From Gordonia lacunae (lineage in GTDB: Bacteria; Actinomycetota; Actinomycetes; Mycobacteriales; Mycobacteriaceae), in the NCBI RefSeq assembly GCF_002149015.1, contig NZ_NGFO01000039.1, positions 1 to 40,259 of the forward strand: a stretch of 40,259 nucleotides of DNA, written 5' to 3'. The translations under genes and the position numbers were made by a program. Within the stretch, counting starts at the first letter, position 1, and each line of letters starts with the position of its first letter. This document shows positions 23,993-32,296 of the stretch, piece by piece. The notes under the pieces were generated by a model. That model was given only the letters and a program-made list of their open reading frames with translations, made no database searches and had not been told where the DNA came from.

Positions 23993-23996
23993 GAGT

Positions 23997-24929
23997 GTGA
24001 GCGTCGCATTGGCCCACCTGGTGGGCGCGGCCGTGCTGGGCGTGTTGGGTCCCTACGTTCTCGACCGATTGCCCCAGCGATGGTCACCGCGGGTACTGAT
24101 CACCGCCTGGGTCAGCAGTATCGCCACGGCGGTGGGATTGTTGATTCTGTCGGCGCTGTCGGCGTTGTGGCCGGATCCGCCGCCGGCCGAACGCTTCGTT
24201 GACACCTTGGCTCGGTGCGCGGGAGCTGTCCTGCACGCGGTGCGCGACGATTTCAGCCAGGTGTATGGCATTGCCGTGGCCGTGGTGGTGATCGCCGCGG
24301 TCGCTCGCACCGCGATGTCGTGCGCTCGTCACACCCGCGATGTGCATCGCGTGCACCGTCTTCATCGCGATGTCGTTGCTGTGGTGGGCAGTACCGAACC
24401 CGACACCCCCGACGTGCTCTGGATCGATCATCCCCACCCCATGGCGTACTGCGTCGGCGGGCGCAGTGGTTTCGTTGTGGCAACAAGTGCGCTGCGCACA
24501 GACGTGCCCGCCGAGGCGCGGGCCGCAGTACTGGCGCACGAGTTCGCCCATCTGAGGTCGCGGCATGACCGCGTTCTGGCGGTCTGCGATGTGATGGCAC
24601 GTGCTCTGCCCTTTGTGCCGCTGTTTCGCCGGGCGCCGACGGCAGTCGCGGCCTTGATCGAAGCAGATGCCGACATGTCGGCTGCTCGGGTGACCAGCAC
24701 GGCTGCCGTGCGCAGCGCACTCGCGCATGTGACCGGCCAGGGTGTAGGCCCCGGGACCCCCATGCCGCACTCGACGCGCTACCGATTGCTAATGCTCGAG
24801 AACGGCGCGATCGAGCCGACGAAGTCGACCTACGCTGCGGCGAGCGTGTTGCCCCTCCTGGGTGCTGCGTTGTGTACGGCTGCGGCACTTCCGGTGTTGT
24901 CGGTTCTCGTGCATGGGCTTATCGCATAA
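23997..24929 (+). CDS. M56-family (BlaR1-like) membrane metalloprotease
   Basis: A 310-residue membrane protease with hydrophobic segments near residues 4-20, 34-56 and 89-107, the zinc motif HEFAH at 181-185, and a C-terminal hydrophobic segment. Like the orphan paralogue at 9679 it has no penicillin-binding sensor domain, so the signal it detects is unknown; copper stress or respiratory state would fit the neighbourhood. It begins with GTG 4 bases after blaI, and the two are surely one transcript. The presumed output is proteolytic inactivation of BlaI and release of the TACTA-type promoters. Confidence 0.82.
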   Translation: MSVALAHLVGAAVLGVLGPYVLDRLPQRWSPRVLITAWVSSIATAVGLLILSALSALWPDPPPAERFVDTLARCAGAVLHAVRDDFSQVYGIAVAVVVIAAVARTAMSCARHTRDVHRVHRLHRDVVAVVGSTEPDTPDVLWIDHPHPMAYCVGGRSGFVVATSALRTDVPAEARAAVLAHEFAHLRSRHDRVLAVCDVMARALPFVPLFRRAPTAVAALIEADADMSAARVTSTAAVRSALAHVTGQGVGPGTPMPHSTRYRLLMLENGAIEPTKSTYAAASVLPLLGAALCTAAALPVLSVLVHGLIA

Positions 24930-25310
24930 GTCCCGGTCACGCCCTGTTCGCTCCTCAGTGGCTGCGGCTCGACGCCCGTGGGTGTCGCGCCTGGCTGCGC
25001 CACCGGTAGCGGAGGCTGTTCACCGGGTGCTCGTCTCAGCGTGTCGATCGCAGCTGCCTGCGCGGGCGGCACACCCAGTCAGTCGCGCTATCGCGACACC
25101 CTGCGTGTTCGGTACCAAATACATGGTGTGCGGTGCTGAGCAGCGCCAACCGATGCTCGACCGGGACCGCTAACCCTTGCTCCACCAGCCGATTCGCTCT
25201 CGGTCAGGCCCGGTGATCTTGGGAAAGGCCCGGTGGCTCGTGGTCTCGCCTGACGCGGCGTAGCGACGGGTCTCTCCGCGGCCGCGGGGGTCGGTGGTGA
25301 GGTGCTTCGG
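24930..25310. other. No gene recognised between convergent units
   Basis: This 381-base stretch separates the end of blaI-M56 (rightward) from the end of the ctaD unit (leftward). Several frames stay open because of the GC content, but none has a ribosome binding site, domain or matching codon bias. A short direct repeat, AGGCCCGGTG, occurs twice near 25206-25235. It probably holds terminators for both units, but I cannot identify a convincing one. Confidence 0.5.
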
Positions 25311-25583
25311 CTACGGCCGCGCCGCACGGCCTCGTGCTGGTTGCATTGCGCGGGTCGCGACCGCGGCCGCACCGCGGGCCGCACACGTTGCCGCGGTCGC
25401 CGCGATCAGCCACAGCAGCAGGGGAGTGCCCTGAGCGAGGACAGAACCTGCGAGCAGGGTCAGCGCAAAGGTCATCACCGCGGTGTAGCCGACTGCGAGG
25501 ATGGCGAACCACCGCGGAACGGTCAGCGGGCGGCGCGTTCGCGGGACGGCCTGGTCGAGGGCAGGGTAGGGGTAGTTGCTCAC
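25311..25583 (-). CDS. Small membrane protein coupled to ctaD
   Basis: A 90-residue protein with two hydrophobic segments (about residues 24-46 and 53-72) and an Arg-rich cytoplasmic tail. The start overlaps the ctaD stop as ATGA, so it is translated with the oxidase subunit. I do not recognise it as the usual actinobacterial subunit IV (CtaF), which is longer. Position and size suggest a small accessory subunit or assembly factor of this oxidase. Function is inferred from context only. Confidence 0.6.
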   Translation of the reverse strand: MSNYPYPALDQAVPRTRRPLTVPRWFAILAVGYTAVMTFALTLLAGSVLAQGTPLLLWLIAATAATCAARGAAAVATRAMQPARGRAARP

Positions 25584-27370
25584 GGTCGGCTCTCCGGGTC
25601 GGGATCTGTAGATGCTTCGTGGTCTCCGGTGGTCAGCGGCGCACGGCGGACTTCTTCGGCCGCCTCGCTGGGTTCACCGTGCCGTGTGCCGACGTGGGCT
25701 TCGGCGCGCAGCCGCTCCACCATATGCGGGTAGTGCAGTTCGAACGCCGGACGCTCCGACCGGATGCGGGGCAGTTCGGTGAAGTTGTGGCGCGGCGGCG
25801 GGCAGCTGGTGGCCCACTCCAGGGAGTTGCCGAAGCCCCATGGATCGTCGACGGTGACGACCTCGCCGTAGCGGTAGCTGCGGAAAACGTTCCACAGGAA
25901 CGGCAGTGTCGAGACGCCGAGGACGAACGCGCCGGCGGTGGAGATGATGTTGAGCGTGGTGAAGCCGTCTGAGGGCAGGTAGTCGGCGTATCGGCGGGGC
26001 ATGCCTTCGGCTCCGAGCCAGTGCTGCACCAAGAAGGTGAGGTGAAAGCCAATGAACGTCAGCCAGAAATGGATTTTGCCCAAGCGTTCGTCGAGCAGTC
26101 GTCCGGTCATCTTCGGGAACCAGAAGTAGATGCCGGCGTAGGTGGCGAACACGATCGTGCCGAACAGCACGTAGTGGAAGTGGGCGACCACGAAGTAGCT
26201 GTCGGAGAGTTGGAAGTCGATCGGCGGGCTGGCCAGGAGCACACCGGTGAGTCCGCCGAACAGGAAGGTGACCATGAAGCCGACCGAGAACAGCATCGGG
26301 GTTTCAAAGGTCATGTGGCCCCGCCACATTGTGCCGATCCAGTTGAAGAACTTCACGCCCGTGGGTACCGCGATCAGGAAGGTCATGAAGGAGAAGAACG
26401 GCAACAGCACGGCGCCAGTGACGTACATGTGGTGTGCCCACACCGCGACCGACAGGGCGGCGATGGCGAGGGTGGCGTAGACCAGTCCTGAGTACCCGAA
26501 CAACGGTTTACGGCTGAAGACCGGGAAGATTTCGGAGACGATGCCGAAGAACGGCAGCGCGATGATGTACACCTCGGGGTGACCGAAGAACCAGAACATG
26601 TGCTGCCAGAGAATGGCGCCGCCGTTGGCCGGATCGAACAGATGCGCGCCGAACTGGCGGTCGACTTCGGCGCCGAGTAATGCCGCGGTGAGCAGCGGGA
26701 ACACCAGCAAGATCAGCACACTGGTGACCAGGATGTTCCACGTGAAGATCGGCATACGGAACATCGTCATTCCCGGTGCGCGCAGACAGATGACCGTGGT
26801 GACCATGTTGACCGCGCCCAGGATGGTGCCCAGACCAGACACGGTCAGTCCGAGGAACCACATGTCGGAGCCGACGCCGGGTGAGTGGATGGCGTCGCTG
26901 AGCGGGGTGTAGGCGGTCCAGCCGAAGTCCGCGGCGCCACCTGGGGTGATGAAGCCGGCAATCGCGATGGTCGAACCGAAGACGAACAGCCAGAAACCCA
27001 GTGCGTTGAGCCGCGGGAAGGCGACGTCGGGAGCGCCGATCTGCAGGGGCAGTACGAAGTTGGCGAAGCCGATCACGATGGGGGTGGCATACATCAGCAG
27101 CATGATCGTGCCGTGCATGGTGAACAGCTGGTTGTACTGCTCGGTCGAGAGGAATTGCATGCCCGGCGTCGTGAGTTCTCCGCGCATCAGCAGCGCCATC
27201 AGTCCGCCGATGAGGAAGAACCCGAAGCACGCGACGATGTACATCATGCCGATCAGCTTGTGATCGGTCGTGGTCAGCATCGTGTAGATGAATGACCCTT
27301 TGGCCTTTCGCCGCTCGGGATAGGGCCGCGTGGCGACCACCTCGGGCGGGCGCGGGGACACCGCGGTCAT
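25580..27370 (-). CDS. ctaD: Cytochrome c oxidase subunit I (extra CtaD)
   Basis: A 596-residue subunit I of an aa3-type oxidase with 12 expected membrane helices. The low-spin haem ligand region FTMHGTIM (His86), the CuB ligands His264 (GHPEVY, with the cross-linking Tyr268) and His313/His314 (WAHHMY), and the haem ligands in VAHFHYVL are all present, so the enzyme should be active. It reduces oxygen to water at the haem-copper centre. The C-terminal tail after about 510 is hydrophilic, as in actinobacterial CtaD. Subunits II and III are absent from the window, so it presumably assembles with chromosomal partners. GGAGG stands before the ATG at 27370, and two TACTA-type sites lie upstream. 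Confidence 0.95.
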   Translation of the reverse strand: MTAVSPRPPEVVATRPYPERRKAKGSFIYTMLTTTDHKLIGMMYIVACFGFFLIGGLMALLMRGELTTPGMQFLSTEQYNQLFTMHGTIMLLMYATPIVIGFANFVLPLQIGAPDVAFPRLNALGFWLFVFGSTIAIAGFITPGGAADFGWTAYTPLSDAIHSPGVGSDMWFLGLTVSGLGTILGAVNMVTTVICLRAPGMTMFRMPIFTWNILVTSVLILLVFPLLTAALLGAEVDRQFGAHLFDPANGGAILWQHMFWFFGHPEVYIIALPFFGIVSEIFPVFSRKPLFGYSGLVYATLAIAALSVAVWAHHMYVTGAVLLPFFSFMTFLIAVPTGVKFFNWIGTMWRGHMTFETPMLFSVGFMVTFLFGGLTGVLLASPPIDFQLSDSYFVVAHFHYVLFGTIVFATYAGIYFWFPKMTGRLLDERLGKIHFWLTFIGFHLTFLVQHWLGAEGMPRRYADYLPSDGFTTLNIISTAGAFVLGVSTLPFLWNVFRSYRYGEVVTVDDPWGFGNSLEWATSCPPPRHNFTELPRIRSERPAFELHYPHMVERLRAEAHVGTRHGEPSEAAEEVRRAPLTTGDHEASTDPDPESRP

Positions 27371-27449
27371 GAGGCCTCCATCTGACTTGAAAAAATGGCG
27401 GCCCTGATCGAAGCAACACGCGCATCGTGCGTGCGACTTCCCGGGCCGT

Positions 27450-27490
27450 TACTACGGACTGTAGTCGATTAACTACTAGGTAGCATAGTT
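27450..27490 (-). promoter_or_regulatory. Tandem TACTA-type operators before ctaD
   Basis: Two copies 24 bases apart, 27450-27466 (TACTA-N7-TAGTC) and 27474-27490 (TACTA-N7-TAGTT), each with one mismatch. This is the only doubled site in the window. It lies 80-120 bases upstream of the ctaD start, and the spacing of just over two helical turns would allow cooperative binding. Confidence 0.65.
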
Positions 27491-27602
27491 GATACTGGAA
27501 TTCCGAGTCGCAACCGGGAGGCGACAGGACCGCGACGAAAGGTCGCCTCCCTCATTGAGATCGGCCCGACCGGTCCGCCGCGGCCGTGCGCCGCGCCCAC
27601 CC

Positions 27603-28535
27603 TTACCGCCAGAGGTCTGCGCTTCCGGTGCCCGACGGTTCGTTGGGCGTGATAGTAGGTTCGGCGTCGCTGTCGGAGGGCAGACTGACGCCGCGTTCGG
27701 CGAGCCATCGCACCGGGTCGAGGGCGGCGCCGGATGCATCAGCAACCTCGAAGTGCAGATGAGGCCCGGTCGAGTTACCGCGATTGCCCACCGTGGCAAT
27801 GGGTTGACCGACCGTGACCGGCGCTGCCGCGTCGATGAGATTGTCGTCGTTGTGGCCGTAGGTCGTGATTGTTCCGTCGGCATGCCGGATGCGTACCCAC
27901 AACCCGAAGCCTTCAGCTGGCCCCGAGTTGATCACTTCGCCGTCGGTGACCGCGAAAATCGGTGCCCCCAGGTCGTTGCCGATGTCCATACCCTGATGGC
28001 CGCGGCCGTCACCGAAGGTGGAGGTCACTCGGCCGTTCGTGGGAGCGACCACCGACCCCGGCGACGGCGACGAATAGACGGGTGGACCAGCTGGTGCCGG
28101 GTGCGCAGCCGCGGGATCGTGGGGACGCATCTCGAAAGCCAGAAGCGCCAGCAGCCGCCCGATCGGCAGCGCGTCGACAATCAGTTCGGCGGCTGCTCGT
28201 CCCGCGCCGAGCACGGCGGCGAAGCATCCCACCGCAGTGATGGGATCCTCGGCTGGCACTGGCGGCTCGACTGGGCGCGCTCGATCGGCCAGACATGTGC
28301 TGACTGTTCGGATCTCGTCGGCGAGGGTTCCCATCGCCGGGCCGCCCAGTGTCGCCGAGATCGTCTCGGCGACCAGTTGGGCGAACTGCTGAGTCACGTG
28401 GGTGGCATCGGCGTCGGCTCGCGCTCGAGCGTCAATTGAGAAGCTCAGCAGAACCGCAGCAACGATTCCCGCGACCCCCAGTCTCAGACAGGGCCGTGGA
28501 GCGCCGCAGCGGCGGGTGAGGGACGACATAGGCAT
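27603..28535 (-). CDS. Secreted M23 peptidase (LytM-like), copy 2
   Basis: A 310-residue protein with a signal peptide (about 1-40, ending ARARADADA), a helical domain (about 45-140) and a C-terminal M23 domain with GHQGMDIGND and GPHLHFEV supplying the zinc ligands. It is a full-length paralogue of the protein at 11647-12573; the catalytic part differs at few positions, the N-terminal domain more. Both keep paired cysteines in the helical domain (TCLADRA... and VGCF), which could form a disulfide outside the cell. The ATG at 28535 follows GGAAGG; an ATG two codons later is possible. A TACTA-type operator is 166 bases upstream. Confidence 0.8.
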   Translation of the reverse strand: MPMSSLTRRCGAPRPCLRLGVAGIVAAVLLSFSIDARARADADATHVTQQFAQLVAETISATLGGPAMGTLADEIRTVSTCLADRARPVEPPVPAEDPITAVGCFAAVLGAGRAAAELIVDALPIGRLLALLAFEMRPHDPAAAHPAPAGPPVYSSPSPGSVVAPTNGRVTSTFGDGRGHQGMDIGNDLGAPIFAVTDGEVINSGPAEGFGLWVRIRHADGTITTYGHNDDNLIDAAAPVTVGQPIATVGNRGNSTGPHLHFEVADASGAALDPVRWLAERGVSLPSDSDAEPTITPNEPSGTGSADLWR

Positions 28536-28700
28536 GCCAGCGAGACCTTCCGGAGACGGGCGCGACGCACTGACGTTCAGCACCACACGCCAGGTGCACA
28601 TGAGGCCACGATCGGCAGCCCTCCGTTCGAACCATAGGCCCCACAGGTCACAGCAGTAACACGATCTGATTGAGTGCCCATCGCAATCGCGGGCCTCTAC

Positions 28701-28717
28701 TACTAGGTGATGTAGTT
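28701..28717 (-). promoter_or_regulatory. TACTA-N7-TAGTT operator before M23 copy 2
   Basis: One mismatch from the palindrome, on the M23 side of the divergent M23/tlpA region. The bases 28536-28700 form an untranslated leader of up to about 160 bases, in which I see no clear structure. The bases 28718-28888 hold no gene. Confidence 0.55.
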
Positions 28718-28888
28718 GCGGATGCGCAGTGACTGCCAAGCCGGAAACTCGCCCTGAACACAGGGTAATTGCAGGTGAGCGCATCTCTTACACGAGGTGA
28801 CGCCGCAAAATGCACGTCGCGAGAAGTGGGGTTCCGGTCGGTGGATGTCACAAAAACTATGGTCATGTTGACAATTCGAATGGTGATC

Positions 28889-28905
28889 TACCACGCTGCG
28901 TAGTA
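28889..28905 (+). promoter_or_regulatory. TACCA-N7-TAGTA operator before tlpA
   Basis: One mismatch in the left half. The right edge reads TAGTAGATC and lies 22 bases before the GTG of the tlpA-like gene, so the site would cover its core promoter. Confidence 0.55.
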
Positions 28906-28926
28906 GATCAACGTCGAGGAGTGCTG

Positions 28927-29547
28927 GTGCAGCAGGGGAGAAGGGTATCCGCGGTGCGGGCGGCGGTCCTGGCGCTGATATGCGTGGTGCCGTGGGTAGC
29001 GTCGGGTTGTGGTAGCGCTGGCGACGACGCCGTTGCGCAGGGGGGAACCTTTCAGTTCGTCTCGCCCGGCGGGCAGACGGTCATCACCTACGATCCGCCC
29101 TCGAGCCGTCAGCGGATCGCTGACGTCTCCGGCCCTGACGTGGTGACCGACCAGACCATCGGACTCGACGACTTCGCAGGCAAAGTCGTCGTCATCAACG
29201 TCTGGGGTTCGTGGTGTGGACCCTGCCGGGGAGAAGCCGACGACCTCGAGCATGTCTACGCCCAGAACAAGGCCTCGGGAGTCGAGTTCCTCGGTATCAA
29301 TCTGCGCGATAACCGGCAAGCGGCGAAGGACTTCATGATCGACAGAAAGGTCGCCTTTCCCTCGATCTACGACTTTGCCGGTCTGACCCTGGCTGCGCTG
29401 ACCACCCCAACGTCGGTGGTGCCGACCACCATCGTGCTCGACCGCGACCACCGTCCGGCCGCGGTGTTCCTCAAGGCCATTACCGCCGACGAACTCGGGT
29501 CAACAGTTCAGCGAGTCCTCGCTGAGCCTGTGGCACAACCCCAATGA
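28927..29547 (+). CDS. TlpA/CcmG-type thioredoxin-like lipoprotein
   Basis: A 206-residue exported thioredoxin-like protein. The signal peptide carries a lipobox ending SGC (Cys28); the active site WCGPC is at 96-100 (Cys97, Cys100) and a cis-Pro segment (VVPTTIVLD) follows near residue 165. In the known family these proteins use reducing power from CcdA to reduce disulfides of secreted targets such as apocytochrome c or copper-site cysteines of oxidases. The next gene, ccdA-like, overlaps its stop as ATGA. Several GTG starts exist (28921, 28927, 28951); GAGGA with 6-base spacing favours 28927 and leaves a normal basic n-region. Confidence 0.85.
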   Translation: MQQGRRVSAVRAAVLALICVVPWVASGCGSAGDDAVAQGGTFQFVSPGGQTVITYDPPSSRQRIADVSGPDVVTDQTIGLDDFAGKVVVINVWGSWCGPCRGEADDLEHVYAQNKASGVEFLGINLRDNRQAAKDFMIDRKVAFPSIYDFAGLTLAALTTPTSVVPTTIVLDRDHRPAAVFLKAITADELGSTVQRVLAEPVAQPQ

Positions 29548-30356
29548 CCCCGCAGTCGGTCGAAGTGCAGGCTGCGGTCGGCGAGACGTTTGCCGACCTC
29601 GTCGCCAGCGGTCCGCTCCTGCTGGCGCTGCTTGCGTGTGTGATCGCCGGGCTGGTGTCGTTCGCCTCACCGTGCGTGGTCCCCCTCGTTCCGGGGTATC
29701 TGTCGTATCTGGCTGGCGTGGTCGGCGCCGAGGCGCCTGCGGTGTCGGTGGGGGAGCCGAACAAGCGGGGTCGTTCGCGCGTGGCGCTCGCCGCAGGCCT
29801 GTTCGTCCTCGGTTTCACGGTGGTCTTCGTGGCAGCGACCGCCACCGTACTCGGAGTCACCACCACTTTCGTGGTGAATCGTGAAGTCCTCCAACGCATC
29901 GGCGGCGTGGTCACCATCATCATGGGCCTGGTGTTCATCGGGCTGGTGCCGGCACTGCAACAGGAACGACGGTTCGCCCCCCGCCGCGTCTCCAACATCG
30001 CCGGCGCTCCGCTGCTCGGCGGGGTCTTTGCACTCGGGTGGACCCCATGCCTAGGGCCCACGCTCGCGGCGGTCATTGCGACGGCCAGCGGCACCGAAGG
30101 TGCCACCGCAGCCAAGGGCGTCGCGCTGATCGTGGCGTACTGCGCGGGCCTTGGTATTCCTTTTGTCGTGCTTGCGTTTTCCTCGGCATGGGCGTTGCGC
30201 AGCCTCGGCTGGTTGCGGACCCACGCCCGCATGATCCAGATCGTCGGCGGCGCCATGATGATCGCGGTAGGTATCGCCTTGATCACCGGCCTGTGGGATC
30301 AATTCATCGTGTGGGTCCGCGACGCGTTCATCACCGATACCCAACTACCCATCTGA
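29544..30356 (+). CDS. ccdA: CcdA-type thiol-disulfide membrane transporter
   Basis: A 270-residue membrane protein of the CcdA/DsbD family with six expected helices. The two redox cysteines are in the conserved contexts FASPCVVPLVPGYL (Cys44) and GWTPCLGP (Cys169). It carries electrons from cytoplasmic thioredoxin to extracytoplasmic TlpA-like proteins. The ATG overlaps the stop of tlpA (ATGA), so the reductase and its substrate are made together. The loop at about 65-80 is basic. The 12 bases around its stop codon are duplicated in tandem. Confidence 0.9.
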   Translation: MTPQSVEVQAAVGETFADLVASGPLLLALLACVIAGLVSFASPCVVPLVPGYLSYLAGVVGAEAPAVSVGEPNKRGRSRVALAAGLFVLGFTVVFVAATATVLGVTTTFVVNREVLQRIGGVVTIIMGLVFIGLVPALQQERRFAPRRVSNIAGAPLLGGVFALGWTPCLGPTLAAVIATASGTEGATAAKGVALIVAYCAGLGIPFVVLAFSSAWALRSLGWLRTHARMIQIVGGAMMIAVGIALITGLWDQFIVWVRDAFITDTQLPI

Positions 30357-30453
30357 CTACCCATCTGAGGCCTGTAGTGGCGGCGCCGGTTCGACGGACC
30401 CAACACCACCGGCTTCCGGTCACCGCACCGTCACGAGACCCAACACCACCGGC
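30345..30453. repeat. Short tandem and direct repeats after ccdA
   Basis: CTACCCATCTGA occurs twice head-to-tail at 30345-30356 and 30357-30368, so the stop codon of ccdA is duplicated. A 17-base unit, GACCCAACACCACCGGC, occurs at 30397-30413 and 30437-30453. They look like replication-slippage products in an untranslated stretch. No gene is seen between 30357 and 30614. Confidence 0.6.
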
Positions 30454-30539
30454 GTCACGCCGCCGACGTCGGGCCATCTCAGCACATCCCGATTCAGTCG
30501 TGACGTGATCCGCCGGTTCCGTTCCGCCCCGGTCTGTCA

Positions 30540-30572
30540 TATAGTCACATGCGCATGTATTGATATATGTGG
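30540..30572 (+). promoter_or_regulatory. ArsR-type dyad operator before CDF gene
   Basis: A perfect 12-base palindrome, ACATGCGCATGT (30547-30558), is flanked by AT-rich imperfect arms (ATATA / TATAT). The right side contains ATTGATAT, also found in the palindrome before the CadC-like gene (37288-37301). This fits a metal-responsive ArsR/SmtB-type operator overlapping the promoter of the CDF gene, whose ATG is at 30615. Confidence 0.45.
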
Positions 30573-30614
30573 ACAGCGTAGCTATCTGGGTGTGGATGAG
30601 AGGGAGTACGACGC

Positions 30615-31556
30615 ATGGGAGCCGGACACAATCACGGACCAACCGACCCCGCATCCAGCGACTCGTCGCTGCGTGTCCGGTTGGCGATCGCGTTTGCTCT
30701 GACGGGGATCATTGTCGTGGCCCAGCTTGTCGGGTCGGTGATCACGGGAAGTCTGGCGCTACTGACCGACACCGCGCACGCCGCGACAGATGCGATCGGT
30801 TTAGCGGTCGCGCTCGTCGCAGCAACCGTGATGCACCGCCCGGTCAACAAAACCCGCACCTGGGGACTGCGGCGCATCGAGGTCATCGCCGCTCTGGGGC
30901 AGGCCTCGCTGCTGCTCGCTGTGGGCCTCTACGCTGCTGTCGAAGGCGTACGACGACTGTTCTCGCCACCCGGGGTGCCCTCGACCGAACTCCTGCTCTT
31001 CGGAGTCATCGGACTCGTGGCGAACATCGTCGCCATGCTCGTGCTCGCCTCGGGACGCGGCGCCAACTTCAACATGCGAGCGGCGTTTCTGGAGGTCCTC
31101 AACGACGCACTGGGATCGCTGGGTGTGATCGTCGCCGCAATCGTCATCGCTACCACCGGTTTCCAACAAGCTGACGCGCTGGCCGGGTTGTTCATCGCCG
31201 CGCTCATCGCACCCCGCGCCCTCAAACTCATGGCCGAGACGACGCGGGTGCTGATGGAATTCACCCCGAAAGGGATCGATCTCGACGACGTCAGGGCCCA
31301 CATCCTCGAGATGGACCGTGTGCACGACGTGCACGACCTTCACGCATCGACGGTGGCCACGGGCCTACCGATCATCAGCGCTCACATTGTGGTCGATGAC
31401 GACTGCTTCCAGGACGGCCACGCCCCCACCATGTTGGATGACATCCGGACCTGCGTGGCGACCCACTTCGCCATCTCCTTCGAGCATTCCACCTTCCAGC
31501 TCGAGACCAGCGCCCAGCGCCACCACGAGGAAGCGTTAGCCACCCATCACCCGTGA
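30615..31556 (+). CDS. CDF-family divalent metal exporter (Zn/Cd type)
   Basis: A 313-residue cation diffusion facilitator with six expected helices and a cytoplasmic C-terminal domain. Helix 2 has TDTAHAATD, giving the H-x-x-x-D pair (His55, Asp59). In helix 5 the usual His of H-x-x-x-D is replaced: LEVLNDALGS gives Glu160 and Asp164. The N-terminus (GHNHG) and the end (HHEEALATHH) are His-rich. CDF proteins exchange protons for Zn, Cd or related ions and detoxify the cytoplasm. The His-to-Glu change could alter ion preference. A GAGGGAG ribosome binding site precedes the ATG. The upstream dyad resembles the CadC-region operator, not the copper operators. Confidence 0.9.
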   Translation: MGAGHNHGPTDPASSDSSLRVRLAIAFALTGIIVVAQLVGSVITGSLALLTDTAHAATDAIGLAVALVAATVMHRPVNKTRTWGLRRIEVIAALGQASLLLAVGLYAAVEGVRRLFSPPGVPSTELLLFGVIGLVANIVAMLVLASGRGANFNMRAAFLEVLNDALGSLGVIVAAIVIATTGFQQADALAGLFIAALIAPRALKLMAETTRVLMEFTPKGIDLDDVRAHILEMDRVHDVHDLHASTVATGLPIISAHIVVDDDCFQDGHAPTMLDDIRTCVATHFAISFEHSTFQLETSAQRHHEEALATHHP

Positions 31557-31654
31557 GGGATCACATCGGCGTCACACCACACCTGCGGTCTGCGCGAGTG
31601 CGGATCTCTGCTACGCGAGTCTGCCGTCTCGGGCCGGGCGCTGCCCCGGAGGTG

Positions 31655-32296
31655 TCACATCAGCGTCGACCAGTACCACCAGAAACGGTGGGCGATCAGG
31701 GCGATCACTGCCAGCACCCACACCAGCGGTACCACGGTGTGCACCGTGAGGATCGCATCGAGGGCTCGGCGCGCTGTCCCGGGTGGGCAGAAATGGTCGG
31801 CATTGCGCAGGCTCACATACCAAAAGGCAACCACGACAACCACCCACACGGCCATGCAGTACGGACAGAGCGCGTTGATTCGGTACAGGCTCTGGAAGAT
31901 CAGCCAATGGACGAACACCACCGCACCCGTCAACCCACTCTGCAGCCCGATCATGACCCAGGTGGGCGGCCGGCTCCCCATCAGGACCGCGACAGCAATC
32001 AGCGCGGAGAAGCCGGCAATTCCGATCAGTGAGTTGGGAAACCCGAAGACGACCGCCTGGGGGGTGTCCATCACCGATCCGCAATTGACGATCGGGTTGA
32101 TACTGCAGGTCGGTGTGTACGCCGGATCGGTTGCCAGTTCGAACTTTTCAACCGTCAGCGTGAACGCAGCGATGAGCCCGATACTTCCGCAGACCGCAAG
32201 GATCCACGCGAGCAGTCGCGGAGACACTGGGAATCGTGTAGCTGCCGCCGTGGGCGAGGATGGCGAGGCCTGGCGGGGTGGTGGTGGGACGGTCAC
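31655..32296 (-). CDS. Vitamin K epoxide reductase-like (VKOR) membrane protein
   Basis: A 213-residue VKOR homologue with five expected helices. It has the catalytic CPYC (Cys144, Cys147) at the membrane and loop cysteines Cys64 and Cys72 (CSINPIVNC), plus the conserved FGFPNSLIG. In actinobacteria VKOR replaces DsbB: it re-oxidises DsbA-like proteins and passes electrons to quinone. The start overlaps the stop of the DsbA-like gene as ATGA, so the two form an oxidative folding pair. Both are behind one TACTA-type operator. The N-terminal 25 residues are Pro-rich and cytoplasmic. Confidence 0.92.
   Translation of the reverse strand: MTVPPPPRQASPSSPTAAATRFPVSPRLLAWILAVCGSIGLIAAFTLTVEKFELATDPAYTPTCSINPIVNCGSVMDTPQAVVFGFPNSLIGIAGFSALIAVAVLMGSRPPTWVMIGLQSGLTGAVVFVHWLIFQSLYRINALCPYCMAVWVVVVVAFWYVSLRNADHFCPPGTARRALDAILTVHTVVPLVWVLAVIALIAHRFWWYWSTLM

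Noticed and set aside
24862..25173. Open frames between the M56 gene and the ctaD unit
   Set aside because: No start signals or domain; they overlap the M56 end out of frame.
28810..28926. Longer start for the TlpA-like gene
   Set aside because: It would read through the TACCA-N7-TAGTA operator and hide the lipoprotein signal peptide behind 39 non-signal residues.
30397..30453. Direct repeats considered as a CRISPR array
   Set aside because: Only two units, no regular spacers, no cas genes in the window.
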